Assembly: GCF_958298935.1 (NCBI RefSeq)
Contig: NC_084923.1
Span: 1,428,501-1,492,500, forward strand
DNA length: 64,000 bases
From: Phragmites australis
Lineage: Eukaryota > Streptophyta > Magnoliopsida > Poales > Poaceae
Reading direction: 5' to 3'
The notes under the pieces were generated by a model. It had not been told where the DNA came from. It searched no databases and saw only the letters and a program-made list of their open reading frames with translations. The position numbers and the translations under genes were made by a program. How positions within the stretch are numbered: position 1 is the stretch's first letter; each line of letters begins with the position of its first letter. This document shows, piece after piece, positions 1 to 11,028 of the stretch.

Positions 1-1080
1 TAATTACTTGAAACTTAAGTTTGGAACATAAAGGAAAATTTTGTTATGTTCTGCAATGTTTAAGGTATGATTCTCGGTATCCATACACACATAACATCTA
101 TCAACTATTAAATTAATCACAAATTCCAAACTGTAAACTCCTGCACACACAAAACATTCATCTAAATCATATTGAAGTAAAGGTACATATATTTGGATAT
201 ATTGTAAGAATAGTGGTCAGCAGCATATTTTCTGCTAGCAAAAGTTAGACGAAGCACAACATACCTTAGCTATGAACAATAACTTGCACATTTATCATTA
301 AAAAAGAGCCAGAAATCTTTAAATATGTGCATCATTTTTCTAGTGAAATCGTTTTGGTCAGTATAGGTATTACATTGCCCTAGAACACTTAGGTATGATA
401 TATATAATATATGTTAAGGAGTTCAAGGAAAATAAAATAATAAACCAAAATCTCTATTATGAACATTTTTTTATACCAATTTGCAACTTGTGATGTCTCG
501 GTGGAAAATAGTGGTCACTTTAACATGGAAAAATTAAATAGATCAATTAGTTACAGAAACTGTATTACTCTGAAACACGCAAATATATATTTATGATATG
601 TTAAAGAGTTACTACCTTGTTCTTGTCTTTTTTCCCTCTGTCCAACCTTTTGTTTTTGTTACAGCTAAGTTGAAGAGCTCCTTTAAAGATATAGTATATG
701 TTATTATTTACTAATAATCTCTACACTTATATGGTGCAAGAATGCTGACACTATTTGTTTGCTGAGAGCTACACAATCTTTAGTGAGGGCGGCGCTTACA
801 TCTGATGGTCAACAATCAACATGACAGGCAAAATGATCAAATGTACCATGCAAATATTAGCAGGTTCATTTCAAGATGGAACAACAAAACAGGGAACAAA
901 TAATTCATTAGTGCCAGCATCAAGGTTACTGAAAATTTCCTATACAGTGCAAGAAATTGAGCTAAGCATCTCGCAATAAACACTGAGAAGCCATCCCAAA
1001 GTCAACTGAAAATGCTTCTCATCAGTTACGATGTTCAAACATGGAGCTCATGTCTTCACATACGCTTGAGCAATCTTGGC
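1..1080. other. AT-rich anonymous sequence
   Basis: No ORF of interest, splice-framed exon or terminal inverted repeat was recognised on either strand. Base composition is AT-rich, as in grass introns and intergenic DNA. It could be an intron or 3' flank of a gene lying to the left, but nothing in the sequence proves this. Confidence 0.4.
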
Positions 1081-2160
1081 CTAGAGAAACAATTCCATAT
1101 TAGCGATGTAGCCAATCTCTGGAAAACCATCTCGAGGTTTGACAACAAATAAGTAAAATAAAGAGCACTGGAGAGAAGAGGAGGCTATGGGCAACCGGTT
1201 TTGCTTCTTCTTCTTTTTTGCGGGAGATGCTGACCGGCAGCGAGATACTGCATCGAGCGGAAAGTAGAGGAGGGAAAAAAGACAGCGCATCCCGGCCTGG
1301 ATGTAGTAACCAAGTCGAAATAGAGAGAGAGACTCCTTGCCCTCCTCCCATTCTGATCAATTCCACCAGATCTCAATCCAATTCCCAAACCACATCAACG
1401 GACCAATCCATCGAAAGTTTTCCCTAAGCTATTGTCCTCCAAGAGATCGACGCAAAGCTGTATCTCAAACCCCGCTGTAATCGACTCAGCAAAATCAGAT
1501 GGAATCCATGGATTCCCAACTTTCCCAACTCAGCCAATTCATGAAGCGCCTAGAGGACAATCAACTAAAGCCGCTGTGGCGAGGGAGGAAGGAAGGGGAC
1601 GCATGCGGGAGGTTCAATGGGGCACGGCGGAGCTCACCGTGGCTCAGGATTAAGGGAAGGGTTTGGCAGCCGGGAGATCGATATCAAGGTTCCTGACGGC
1701 TAAGTCGGGGCCGGAAGCGACGAAGGCAGCCGCGGCCGGCGTGCTTGGCCGCGGGATCGAGTGGGAGAATCGGTGGGCGTGTGGGAGTTTCGGCTGGGGA
1801 AGCGGCTCGGGAAAGGCAAGGAGGCGACGGAGGAGCTCGCGGGCGGTGTGAGGAGGCGAGCGAAACGCGGGAGCAGGTGCAAGCGATGATTTTTCCGCCA
1901 GTGGCTAGAGTTGGTGGACGGAGACACTGGACTTTTCTGGACATAGGCTGGACAGGAGCTGGCGCTGGCATCAGGACCCTCCTGTCATAGGCGGAGCTGA
2001 AGGAGGTACAGTGCACAGTACCAAGCATGCTGAGAGCTCGCCGTTTCTTCCACGCGTAGTATATAGTATTGATATATATAAAGAAGAAGAGAATTAACAC
2101 AGTTTATAAAAAAGAAAAAATCAGATTAAAAACCTTCACAAATGCATGATTTTAAATAGA
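1081..2160. other. GC-rich island without a recognisable gene
   Basis: Composition rises sharply in GC at about 1190-2000 compared with both flanks. Several short overlapping ORFs exist on both strands, rich in Arg, Pro and Ser, as GC-rich DNA gives by chance. A plus-strand ORF from 1499 (MESMDSQLSQLSQFMKRLED) is hydrophilic and helix-prone like the start of some retrotransposon gag proteins, but it ends after 65 codons and no later gag feature follows. It may equally be a CpG-rich promoter or first-exon region of a gene to the left. Confidence 0.3.
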
Positions 2161-3300
2161 AAAACCGGCATATAACCCCAACATGACAATACGACCCCAT
2201 CTCAACAGACAACGCTCACACCAAATGGTACCACCAGACAACAGACAAGATCAATCTAATTCAATACGCACTCTAACCAACCAAACAGCTGACACCCTCA
2301 CAACTCGATCGGCGGAGCCTTGCTCCCACGCCACACCTCTCTGCTCCCTTAGATCTCGGTGGGTGGAGCTCTGCTCCCACGTCGCACCTCTCTATCACAT
2401 AAGTCAACAACACACGCGTCACTTTGGAGAAGCGCACGTTGGACCAAATCGCTGTCGTGAAGCGCCAATCTAGAATGAAGAGCCGCCGTCAATTGAGGAC
2501 GTAAGGGTAAACTTATAGAATAAGCCGACGAAACAAACGAAAAGAGCATGCGCTTCTAGAAGTGACACCTTCATGAAGGTAACGACATCAATGTCGTTGT
2601 CGCCCTTCCGGACACCCGAACATGATTTTCACCCGGAGAAGCATCTAGGGTGGAGGAGACGCGATAATGTCGCCTCTAGGGAGGGAATGGCGCCCAAAGG
2701 CATTAACGATATTAGCACCAACAAGCTGGGCAAAGCTTTTGTTCGCGGCTCTCCGCCCCGGAAACATTCACAAAAGATGGTACTTGTCATGCGACCCTCA
2801 TCGAGGCCATGCTAGGCCTAAAGCGGACGCCAAGGCCTCATCCCCGCAACAACTCACCCCTTCCCCTACCTCGAAGAAGCCCATAGGTCATCGCAGTTGG
2901 CCTGGCATAAGAGGAAAGAAATCAGTGCCAACCCAAACCGAGGGGTGTCGGCAGAGTGAGGAGAAGTTGAGCGAGCAGAAAGCATCAACGACGCCAACTA
3001 GGTAGGTGCCCGTTGAACCCACCACCCGAACGCCGAGCACACAACCAACCCGGCGAAGAAGGGATTGGCCCACTATTGCCGAGCAGGAGGGAGCCAGCAA
3101 TAGGCACCAACAGAACATGAGCACGCTCGCGATGAAGATCAGCCACGCGCCCTCCTCCGGCATTGAAGGTAATCACCGCCCACAACGCCCACTGCCAGGG
3201 ATACTCCACCGAGAAGCCAAGCACCACCAGACGGAACCGACAACAGTAGTAGCGGAACCAACGATGACGTCGCTAAGCTGCTTGAACCCTTGCACCACAA
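2161..3300 (+). other. Region upstream of gypsy pol remnant, possibly decayed gag or leader
   Basis: Moderately GC-rich sequence with short plus-strand ORFs (for example 2667-3005) leading into the recognisable gypsy protease at about 3320. No CCHC zinc knuckle, primer-binding site or LTR could be found, so the 5' part of the element is missing or decayed beyond recognition. Confidence 0.3.
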
Positions 3301-4672
3301 GCATCGCGACTACCACCCCTATGCCCTATCTTATAGATGCACCTGGAGCCAAGGTCCTTATTAAGCAATGCATGCCCAACGCCTCGGTAATCATCAATGA
3401 GATATCTTTTGGTGTGAATTTGTTAGTGATGGACTCGAAGGGGATAGACATCATATTGGGGATGAACTGGCTCACCAAGAATAAGGCAGTCTTAGATTGT
3501 GCTCAGCGGGCAGTTACTATGAATGGTCCGTCCGACACCCGTATTCAATTGAAGCTTGAGGGTGTTGAGTCTTGTCTCTTTGCTTTAAAGGCTGTCCCCA
3601 CCATAGAACTGTTAAGTATTCCTGTGGTGTGGGAATTCTCGGATGTCTTTCCGGATAAATTGCCAGGAATACCACCCGACCAAGCAGTGAAGTTCTCTAT
3701 TGATATCATGCCCGGAGCGGCCCTAATATAAAAAAGGTCTTATAGGATGCCGCTAAACGAATTGGCGGAATGAAGAAGCAGTTGAAGGAGTTACTAGAGA
3801 AGGGGTTCATTCGCCCAAGCTCCTCACCTTGGGGATGCTCGGCACTCTTTGTGAAGAAGAAGGATGATACTCTGAGGATGTGTGTTGATTATCGTCCGTT
3901 GAATAAGGTCACCATTAAGAACAAATATCCTCACCCTAGAATTGATATTTTGTTTGATCAACTGACCGGAGCCCGAGTCTTCTCGAAGATCGACTTGAGA
4001 CTGAGCTATCATCAAATCAAGGTCCGCCCGGAGGATATTCCAAAGACGGCTTTCTCGACCCGCTACGGGCTATATGAATTCACCGTCATGTCATTTCGAT
4101 TGACGAATGCGCCAACATTCTTCATGTATTTGATGAACATGATGTTAATGGAGGAATTGGATAAGTTTGTCATGGTTTTCATCAACGACATTCTCATATA
4201 CTCCAAGACTGATGCAGAGCATGTAGAGCACCTCCGTATTGTTCTTGACCGACTCAGAGATCATCAGTTTTATGCTAAGTTCAGCAAGTGTAAGTTCTGG
4301 CTTAGGGAGGTAGCTTTTCTGGGTCATGTTCGGTCAGAAAATGGTGTTGCAGTTGACACAAGCAAGATGCAAGATTTGCTTAAATGGGTACAACCCAAGA
4401 ATGTCACGGACATCCGGAGTTTTTTCGGACTTGCGGGCTATTACCGCTGGTTCATCGAGAATTTCTTCAAGTTTGCCAAGCCAATGACCGAGTTACTGAA
4501 GCAAGGCAACAAGTTCGAGTGGTCAAGTGAGTGTAAGTCTGCTTTCCAGACGTTGAAGAAGTTGCTCACGACCGCTCCAGTTCTCGTTCAACCAGATATG
4601 AGCAAGACTTTCGATATCTATTGCGATGCTTATCGTATAGGCCTCGGATGTGTCCTTATGCAAGAATTTAGC
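3300..4672 (+). pseudogene. Ty3/gypsy retrotransposon pol remnant (protease end, reverse transcriptase, start of RNase H)
   Basis: The 3006-3731 frame carries the C-terminal part of a gypsy retropepsin, with the typical DIILGMNWLTKNKAVLDC stretch near 3445-3500, then the linker that precedes RT. A stop at 3729-3731 and a frame change lead to a 321-codon frame at 3770-4735 with RT fingers ([16 protein letters not shown]), motif A ([12 protein letters not shown]) and the catalytic box written FIND instead of FIDD near 4185. RNase H begins ([18 protein letters not shown]) but stops near 4672, where the phased repeat array takes over. The family looks like a chromovirus of Tekay/Del type. No integrase and no LTRs are visible, so this is a dead, truncated fragment. 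Confidence 0.9.
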
Positions 4673-5225
4673 CGTACTTTTGGACACATTTTGGACATAT
4701 TTGAGCACATTTTAAGCACATTTTGGCATATTTGACCATATTTTAGCTACATTTGGCCACATTTTGACATATTTTAGCCACATTTTGGTCACATTTGAGT
4801 ACATTTTGGGCACATTTGGACCTATTTTAAACACATTTTGAGCACATATTTATACTTTTTTTCTAAATTTGGGCACATTTTAGGCATATTTGGCCATATT
4901 TTGACACATTTTCGTCATATTTAGGCAAATTTTGGGTATATTTGGGCACATTTTGGGCACATTTGGACAAAATATGGTCAAATATGCCAAAATGTACCCA
5001 AATATGCTCAAATATGTCCAAAATATGGTCAAATGTGTCTAAAATGTGCCTAAATATGATCAAAATGTGCTCAAATATAACCTAAATATGACCAAATGTG
5101 ATCAAAATGTGCCCAAATAGGACCAAAATGTGACAAATGTGCCCAAAATATGCTCAAAAATGTGCCCAAAATATACCAAAAATGTGCACAAATGTGCTCA
5201 AATATACCCAAAATATGCACAAAAG
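4672..5225. repeat. Inverted array of 10-11 bp A/T-tract units (phased, hairpin-capable)
   Basis: About 50 degenerate copies of a short unit lie end to end. From about 4676 to 4970 the unit reads roughly ATTTTGGGCAC or ATTTGGACAT on the plus strand. From about 4972 to 5220 it is reversed and reads like AAATGTGCCCA. Units are 10 or 11 bp long, so the T-tracts recur about once per helical turn. The two halves face each other around 4970-4978, giving a large imperfect palindrome. The array abuts the truncated RNase H of the gypsy remnant, and the gypsy frame reads about 20 codons into it. No known satellite or MITE family is recognised. Confidence 0.85.
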
Positions 5226-6568
5226 TACTACTAAACGAATTTTAAATGGCTAGAAACAACACGAAACTACGACTAAAAACAATGAAAACTATTTTTCTGA
5301 ATTTAAACCTATTTTTTTAGAATTAAAACTAATTTTATATGCACCAAAACATATAGAAGCATTTATTTTATCAAAAAAGTATTTTTAAACTTTATCAGAA
5401 TTCATCTATATTTTCTAAAACTATTTTCCAAATTAAAATATTTATTCTAACATTTTTTGAATAATTTTTACACTAGAAAACATTAAATAATATTTATAGA
5501 AATAAAAATAGAGCTAAAAGCATATTAAAATATTTATCTAAATCATTTTATATTTTTTGGATTTTGTTCTAAACATAAAACTTATTTTTCGAAATAATCT
5601 ATTTTTATAAATTATTTTTATAAAGAAAAATCGAATTACTATGCAGTATGATTAGGACTGCCACGTGACGAAACTGCTACCACATCATAAAAATAAAAAA
5701 AAACAACCTCAAGAATAAAATAGATGATATTATCTGGATAAATATGATAGTTCTAAAAAATAAAATAGACTCATTGCTTATTAAAACGGTTCAGAGGTCA
5801 GCTAACTCGTCTGGGGAGCGCGCGAGTCTCTGGTTGGTCGACCAAATTACAGGGGGACAAGAGATTGGTTGAATGTGATGAAGTTGATCCAAACTGTTGT
5901 GCATATTTGGTCATGCCACATCGGATATATTTGATTCGGTACCACATATTGCCACGCGTTAGTTTGGTCATGCCACAGTTTCTAATGATGTTGTTTTGAT
6001 GCACCATCACAAGTTGTGGCTTGCCATAATTCTTTAGCATCACGGGCCACATGTCATATACCGGTTCATTTGCCAAACTTTATTTTGTGGCGGTCACTTT
6101 TTGCTAAAGTTAGTTGTGGTAAAGTTAGATCTCAACCAATATATCCATCTTGTCAGCTCCAAAAACTATGACACGCCACTATTAATGAAAAGAAAGTGTG
6201 GTAATATATGAACACAAACCAAACATATCCTAAGAGCGGAGTACAAACGTCCTTGCTGTTTCAGCAGTTTTGCAGCAACTGGATGGGCTGGGCTAGAAGC
6301 CCATCTGTCTGGCCACTGACCTACCAACGCAACTCAATTGGGCTGCCACATCTTGTCCAATCAGGCAGTTTTACTACTGTTATTATTATTACTATTGCTA
6401 TTATTTTATACATATATATATTATCCTTTTTTATTAGTGTGACTCTTGTTTGATTTCAGCTCGAGTGTTCCCAACTGGCTTGGGACTAAAAGTATTGTGG
6501 TTGTTGTTGCAGTAACTTGTTTGAACTCGAGGCTATTTTGATGTCAGGCCTATCTTTCGTTTTGCTAG
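5226..6568. other. AT-rich intergenic DNA, then MITE-like sequence
   Basis: From 5226 to 5800 the sequence is very AT-rich with A/T homopolymer runs and no coding signal. From about 5810 to 6240 it has repeated TGGTCATGCCACA / TGTGGC-type motifs and ends with a phrase common at grass MITE ends (CAAACATATCCTAAGAGC), but the boundaries and target-site duplication could not be fixed. From 6400 to 6568 it is AT-rich and ends in the pyrimidine tract and AG before the first helicase pseudo-exon. Confidence 0.35.
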
Positions 6569-7544
6569 GTATTGGATGAAGCTGATAAATTACTTAATGT
6601 GGAGTTTGAGAAAGAGCCCTCGATGACATTCTAAAAGAGATCCCTAAAGAACGGAGAACTTTCCTTTTTTTCAGCGACAATGACCAAAAAGGTTTGTGGA
6701 TACCGTAGTACTTGTTGATTTATTAGTTGAAACTACTTGATTTATGGGACTCTGAATTGGAGAACTGAAACCACTATAATTGTGAGGATCAAATTTATTA
6801 AGTTGTTTCAGCCATGTTCACTGCTTGTGTTGATAATAACAATCGTATCACACCATTTAAAATTGCCCGCAACTATGGAAAGTGTAGGTTCTCATATTTA
6901 TTCTGGCAAATGTCATCATGCTTTGGTCTTCTGATATCTCATGTAAATCTGTCTTTCGTAGCGTATTTGCTCCGGCACGATTTTTGCATCATCATGCACT
7001 AATTTTCTAACCAGTGCATGATGGCTTTGCTTTATATGTAGTTTGTTTGACTAAATAATGTTTCCTTTGCGCTAACTTAGGTAAATAAACTGCAACGTGC
7101 CTGTCTCAGGAATCCTGCTAAGGTGACATTCTATCTTTGCCTTTAAACATCAATAAGTCGTCAGAATATGACCTCTTGATGTACTTCATATTCTTTAGAG
7201 TAAATTTTAAAAAAGCAACATGTTTTTTGGCATCAGTATATAAAAAATAGACAAAGCAGATACAGAATTAATGACAGATCGTAACATGACCTATCACTAA
7301 TGGTAACAGTGACGAGTCATCTTAACCTCCGTCACTAATGATGACTTATCAGTAAAGTGCCATACTAGACTAGTTATTAATGACAAATTTATCAATGACG
7401 AATCATTCTAGACCAGTCATTAGTGATGGGTAAGTTATGATCCATCACTAATAAATATATTTTTCTTTTATTTTTTAATGTAACACTAATAACTTCATTG
7501 GTGACGGGTCACTGTTACGACCCATCACCAAAGACTTATGGATA

Positions 7545-7700
7545 AACTTATCGCCGCCCTCAGCATAAAGATAAGCCATTCCACATGCAGCACCTAGAGC
7601 AATTACTCTGTTCTCCCAGTCTAATAGAGTTCTTCCAGTAGCTTTATTTCTTGAGTATTTACGATCAACCATAAGTCTATTATCATATAACATCCTTTCA
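7545..7700 (-). pseudogene. Receptor-like kinase fragment captured between CACTA-like repeats
   Basis: On the minus strand, about 45 codons read GRTLLDWENRVIALGAACGM then AYLYAEGGDKFIHKSL. This matches kinase subdomains V-VIa of plant receptor-like kinases, of the usual form LDWxxRxxIALGAARGLAYLH, with an xKFIHGN-type end as in LRR receptor kinases of the probable-inactive class. One residue of the RVKIAL stretch is missing and no other kinase subdomain flanks it. The fragment lies just inside the left block of CACTA-like subterminal repeats, so it is best read as a gene piece picked up by the transposon. The frame runs on into repeat sequence and should not be taken as a gene. Confidence 0.65.
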
Positions 7701-7798
7701 ATACAAATACATATAATTAGTATGTTAGTCATATTTTTAGATACTAAGTTAGCAAAACAGGTGAAAAAGGAAAAGAACTATGAAAATGCTACAAAGGC

Positions 7799-8553
7799 TA
7801 GGGATGGCAACAGGTCGGGTGGAGCAAAACCATGCCCCGACCTGAAACCCGTGAGAACTAACCCAACTCGACCCCGAAATGCTAAACGGGTGGAAAATGA
7901 AATCTGAATACGCACCCGCCGGACGCCCATCGGGTTTCAGGTGCTAGTCGGGTTAGGGAGCCTTGCTAATTGGGCGGCGGCGGGGATGCTGAGCGGGGGC
8001 GCGGAGGGGGCGGCAGGGTGGTGGCGGGGCTGTCAGGCGTTGGGGAGGCCGGGCAGGCGGCGCCAGCGCGGAAAGGGCAGATGAGCGACACCGACGCGGA
8101 GAGGGGCGGCGCGGAAGGGCGGAGGAGCATGCACCGGCGCATAGAGACAGACCAGTGGAGGGGCGGTGACTGCGTGGAGCCGCTTTAGCGTCGAGGAGGT
8201 GCGGTGCGCGGGGCTAGGCGTGGAGGCCAGGATGGGGAGGCGGACATGAGGCGACAACTGAGCACGGAGGCTGACCAGGACAGTGGCAAGGTGGGAGGCC
8301 CGAGGCCAGGGCGGGGGGCAGGGAAGGCGGAGGGGTAGGGAGGCCGAGGTTGAACGGGCTGAGGGGTAGTTGGGTCCAGGGTGGGGAGCAGGCTAGCAGG
8401 GTTGAATGGATTTCGAATGATCAGATGGGTCCTTGCAGGTAAAAATTGAAACTCAACCCGATAAACCTGGGGATGAAAAATGAAACCCGAACCTAGACCC
8501 GTTAGATGTGGAACCCGTGAGTACCTGGACCCAGGGTCCAATTGCCATCCATA
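7799..8553. mobile_element. Non-autonomous hAT element (755 bp) with 8-bp target-site duplication
   Basis: The left end reads TAGGGATGGCAACAGG and the right end, reversed, reads TATGGATGGCAATTGG. The flanking octamers are ACAAAGGC (7791-7798) and ACAGAGGC (8554-8561), matching at 7 of 8 bases, as expected for hAT. The interior is very GC-rich and contains inverted copies of ACCCG/CGGGT-type motifs near both ends. No transposase is present. It sits within the CACTA-like region inside the helicase pseudogene intron. Confidence 0.8.
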
Positions 8554-9429
8554 ACAGAGGCGAGGCTTCATGCTGTTGATCCAGTCCCTGAAATCCTGAG
8601 TAGCCAACTATATTTGTGGTAACCAAGCAAATCAGACTAGTTATTTTTTATTATTCTTTTTAATTGGTTGGATTTGATTTGTTATTGTTCCTTTTGATTA
8701 ATCAAGAGTATCTACATCTAATGAAAGAAAGTCAGACTTAGTTGTGAATTTACATAGTCGTGTATTTTAGATTAGATGGAATGCAATAGGCTATTGACAT
8801 TTTTATTTTATTTTTATTTTTTTCTCATCTCAGCAGCACTTAGAATAGTAACCTAGCAACATTTCAGGTTAAGTTTGATATAAGGGGTGGTGGCTATGGA
8901 TACAAACACGCGTTTCGAAAACGGTACAGAAACTTCAGCGGGGCGAGAACTCAACCTAATAGGTCAAATTTGGCCTCAAAAAATTTGTCGATCCCGACAT
9001 AGTCGGGGAGAAACAGATGTAATTTTTTCTGTAGATCTTTGTATAGTAAAAAAACGTCAAAATTAGATTTTATATGTAAAAATTATACCAGTTTTATCAA
9101 AGATACTCTGAATCACTTAACAAATTACGATCATTTGGATGAGATATTAAGAAATTCATAAAATATTTGTATAAATTTTGATAAAAAAAAGTTATACGTA
9201 AATTATAACTCTCGATGAAATTCATAAAATATTTGTATAAATTTAGATGAAGCAAAAACAGTCATTAATGATTGAACAAGATTATGACCCCTCGCTAATG
9301 TTTAGTCATTAGTGACAGATCACGATTCTAACCCATTAGTAATCAGTTATAGGTGATAGGTCACGGTTATGACCCGTCACCTATGACCTTCAACAAAAAA
9401 GGTTAAAAGTATAAAATATCTAATTTCTA

Positions 9430-9510
9430 TCATAACTACGTGTAGACGGTAAGGGAGCTACGAGCGTGAGGGAAGGCCGCGGGTTCGAGTCCCACAGAAC
9501 GTAGATTGAA
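9430..9510 (+). repeat. tRNA-like segment (B-box-like) within CACTA-like DNA
   Basis: The stretch around 9438-9505 contains a tRNA-like layout: GTAGACGGTAAGGGAGCTA near its start and GGGTTCGAGTCCCACA near its end, which fits the RNA polymerase III B-box consensus GGTTCGANNCC. A decayed relative occurs at 46425-46490 within a second CACTA element. It is too degenerate for a functional tRNA: no cloverleaf could be drawn by eye. Confidence 0.4.
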
Positions 9511-9897
9511 AAATAATTTGAAAAATGGTGTGGTTGTGGGACATGGAATAGGCTAGATTGAAAAATAGTGTGGTTGTGGGACATAGAATAGGGCCCTATG
9601 TTTGGATGGTTCAAGTAAAAAAAATATTTTTTTTGATTTTTTTTCAAAAAATACAAAAAATGTTCATAAGTTATAAGTGGCATATCAATATTATGACCCG
9701 TTACTTATGTTCAGTTATTAATGATGGGTGTTACGACACGTCAGCTATGACCTCATAAGTGATAGGTTACGGTTATGATACATCGTCACATATGACCTTA
9801 TAAGACGAGTTATCAGTGACGCGTTCGAGATAATAGGTATGACTCGTCACTAATGCTGGTTATTAACCATCGCTAAAGCCCTTTTTTCACGTAGTAC

Positions 9898-10850
9898 GCA
9901 TATATATATATATAGGTTTGTTTTTCATTGATGAACTATGGAAATTACATTGCATAACACCATTTACACAGGGGTCACTGAAGAAAAGGAATATAGCAAT
10001 GCCAACCTTAAGCCATCTTCAGCAGCTATCTCAAATTTTCATCCTCAAAAATACTATTACAACATCCCCTATCACTATTATAGCATCCTTTATTTTTTTT
10101 TATCTCCAGCAGCTATCTATTTTCTACCTTTTACTCCTATTTTTCTTCCTTCGGGCCAGATATTAGCCTCTATAAACAGTACAGCTACAGTGTTGCTACA
10201 ATACTGATACAGTAACAGACGTTTGTTTTCTTCCTCCGAGCCACTGCCGGTCTCTGTGAGCAGTGTTGCTACAGTGCTCATATAGTGTAACTGGTGCTAC
10301 AGTAGCTCCGCAGATTTGCAGGACTATTTTCTCTCTCCGCAGTACTGTAGCACACTGTAGCACTAGGTACCGATTCTACTGGAGTTACTACAGTATGGGA
10401 ACAGTACCTCCTACACTGTAGCAGTGTTCTTCTGGTTCATCTCCGACTGGACCAGTCGGACATAGCAATACCTCAAGAGAGTTGGACGGAGCATCGCATT
10501 AAGGAAGGAGTCGGAAGCCGAACTCTCTAATAGTAAGAAAACTTCAGTTTTTTTGTCACATCAAATGATCTGTTAAAAATAAATCTTAAAAACGCTGAAC
10601 GTATAGGCTTTGCGATCCGAGCAAACGGCTAGCCTCACCGAACAAGGAAAGCACATGCACCTTCAACTTCAACTGCAGTGCAAAAACCATCGACGGCAAC
10701 ACATCTACGAGGAAGCATGACTCACTTCCAAAACCACATACCCACACACATAAAAAATCATATATCTAAACATGCCTGATATGACCACAGCCGGAGGTGA
10801 CGTTGACGCCGACGAACCCACCTTCAGCGTCTGACAAGGATGGCCCACAC
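9898..10850. repeat. Intronic repeat DNA with a cluster of CTACAGT/ACTGTAG motifs
   Basis: From about 9990 to 10180 the sequence resembles the pyrimidine-rich ends of grass MITEs (AGCCATCTTCAGCAGCTATC). From 10185 to 10430 at least seven CTACAGT or ACTGTAG motifs occur in both orientations. Terminal inverted repeats and a target duplication were not found. No coding signal is seen. Confidence 0.4.
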
Positions 10851-10852
10851 GT

Positions 10853-11028
10853 TTAAGACCATATGTTTTAAAAAACTACAGGTTTGAATTTTTTTTCATC
10901 TTGTACCCTATCTAACAAGGATGGCCCACATGGCAGCCTAACACAAAATAACGAGAGCCGTAATATTTTGCTACACTGACATGTGGGCCACCCTCTCAAA
11001 TCTGTAGTTTTTTTTTACATGCTCTTAA
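10853..11028. mobile_element. Small foldback/MITE with about 33-bp inverted ends
   Basis: The left arm begins TTAAGACCATATGTTTTAAA and continues AACTACAGGTTTGA. The right arm, reversed, begins TTAAGAGCATGTAAAAAAAA and ends CTACAGATTTGA. The arms enclose about 110 bp. A 16-bp phrase ACAAGGATGGCCCACA occurs both before the element (about 10836) and inside it (about 10916). No clear target-site duplication was found. Confidence 0.55.

Larger units (their letters stand above)
7240..9896. mobile_element. CACTA-like element(s) with subterminal TGACGGGTC-type repeats
   Basis: Two blocks, 7265-7535 and 9275-9880, are packed with variants of short motifs such as GTGACGGGTCA, CATTAGTGACGG and GACCCGTCACTAA in both orientations, which is the subterminal repeat pattern of grass CACTA elements. 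The right end reads CTTTTTTCACGTAGTA at 9882-9897, the reverse of a CACTACGTGAAAAAAG-type terminus with its first base changed. The left end is decayed and is placed only roughly. The simplest reading is one non-autonomous element carrying a receptor-kinase fragment, into which a hAT element (7799-8553) later jumped. Two separate CACTA relics are also possible. No transposase is seen. Confidence 0.6.

Noticed and set aside
1684..2100. 138-codon minus-strand ORF
   Set aside because: Composition-driven ORF in a GC-rich patch, no domain, no splice context and an AT-rich hydrophobic N-terminus unlike the rest.
9430..9510. A functional tRNA gene
   Set aside because: Only the B-box half looks tRNA-like; no full cloverleaf or acceptor stem could be formed.
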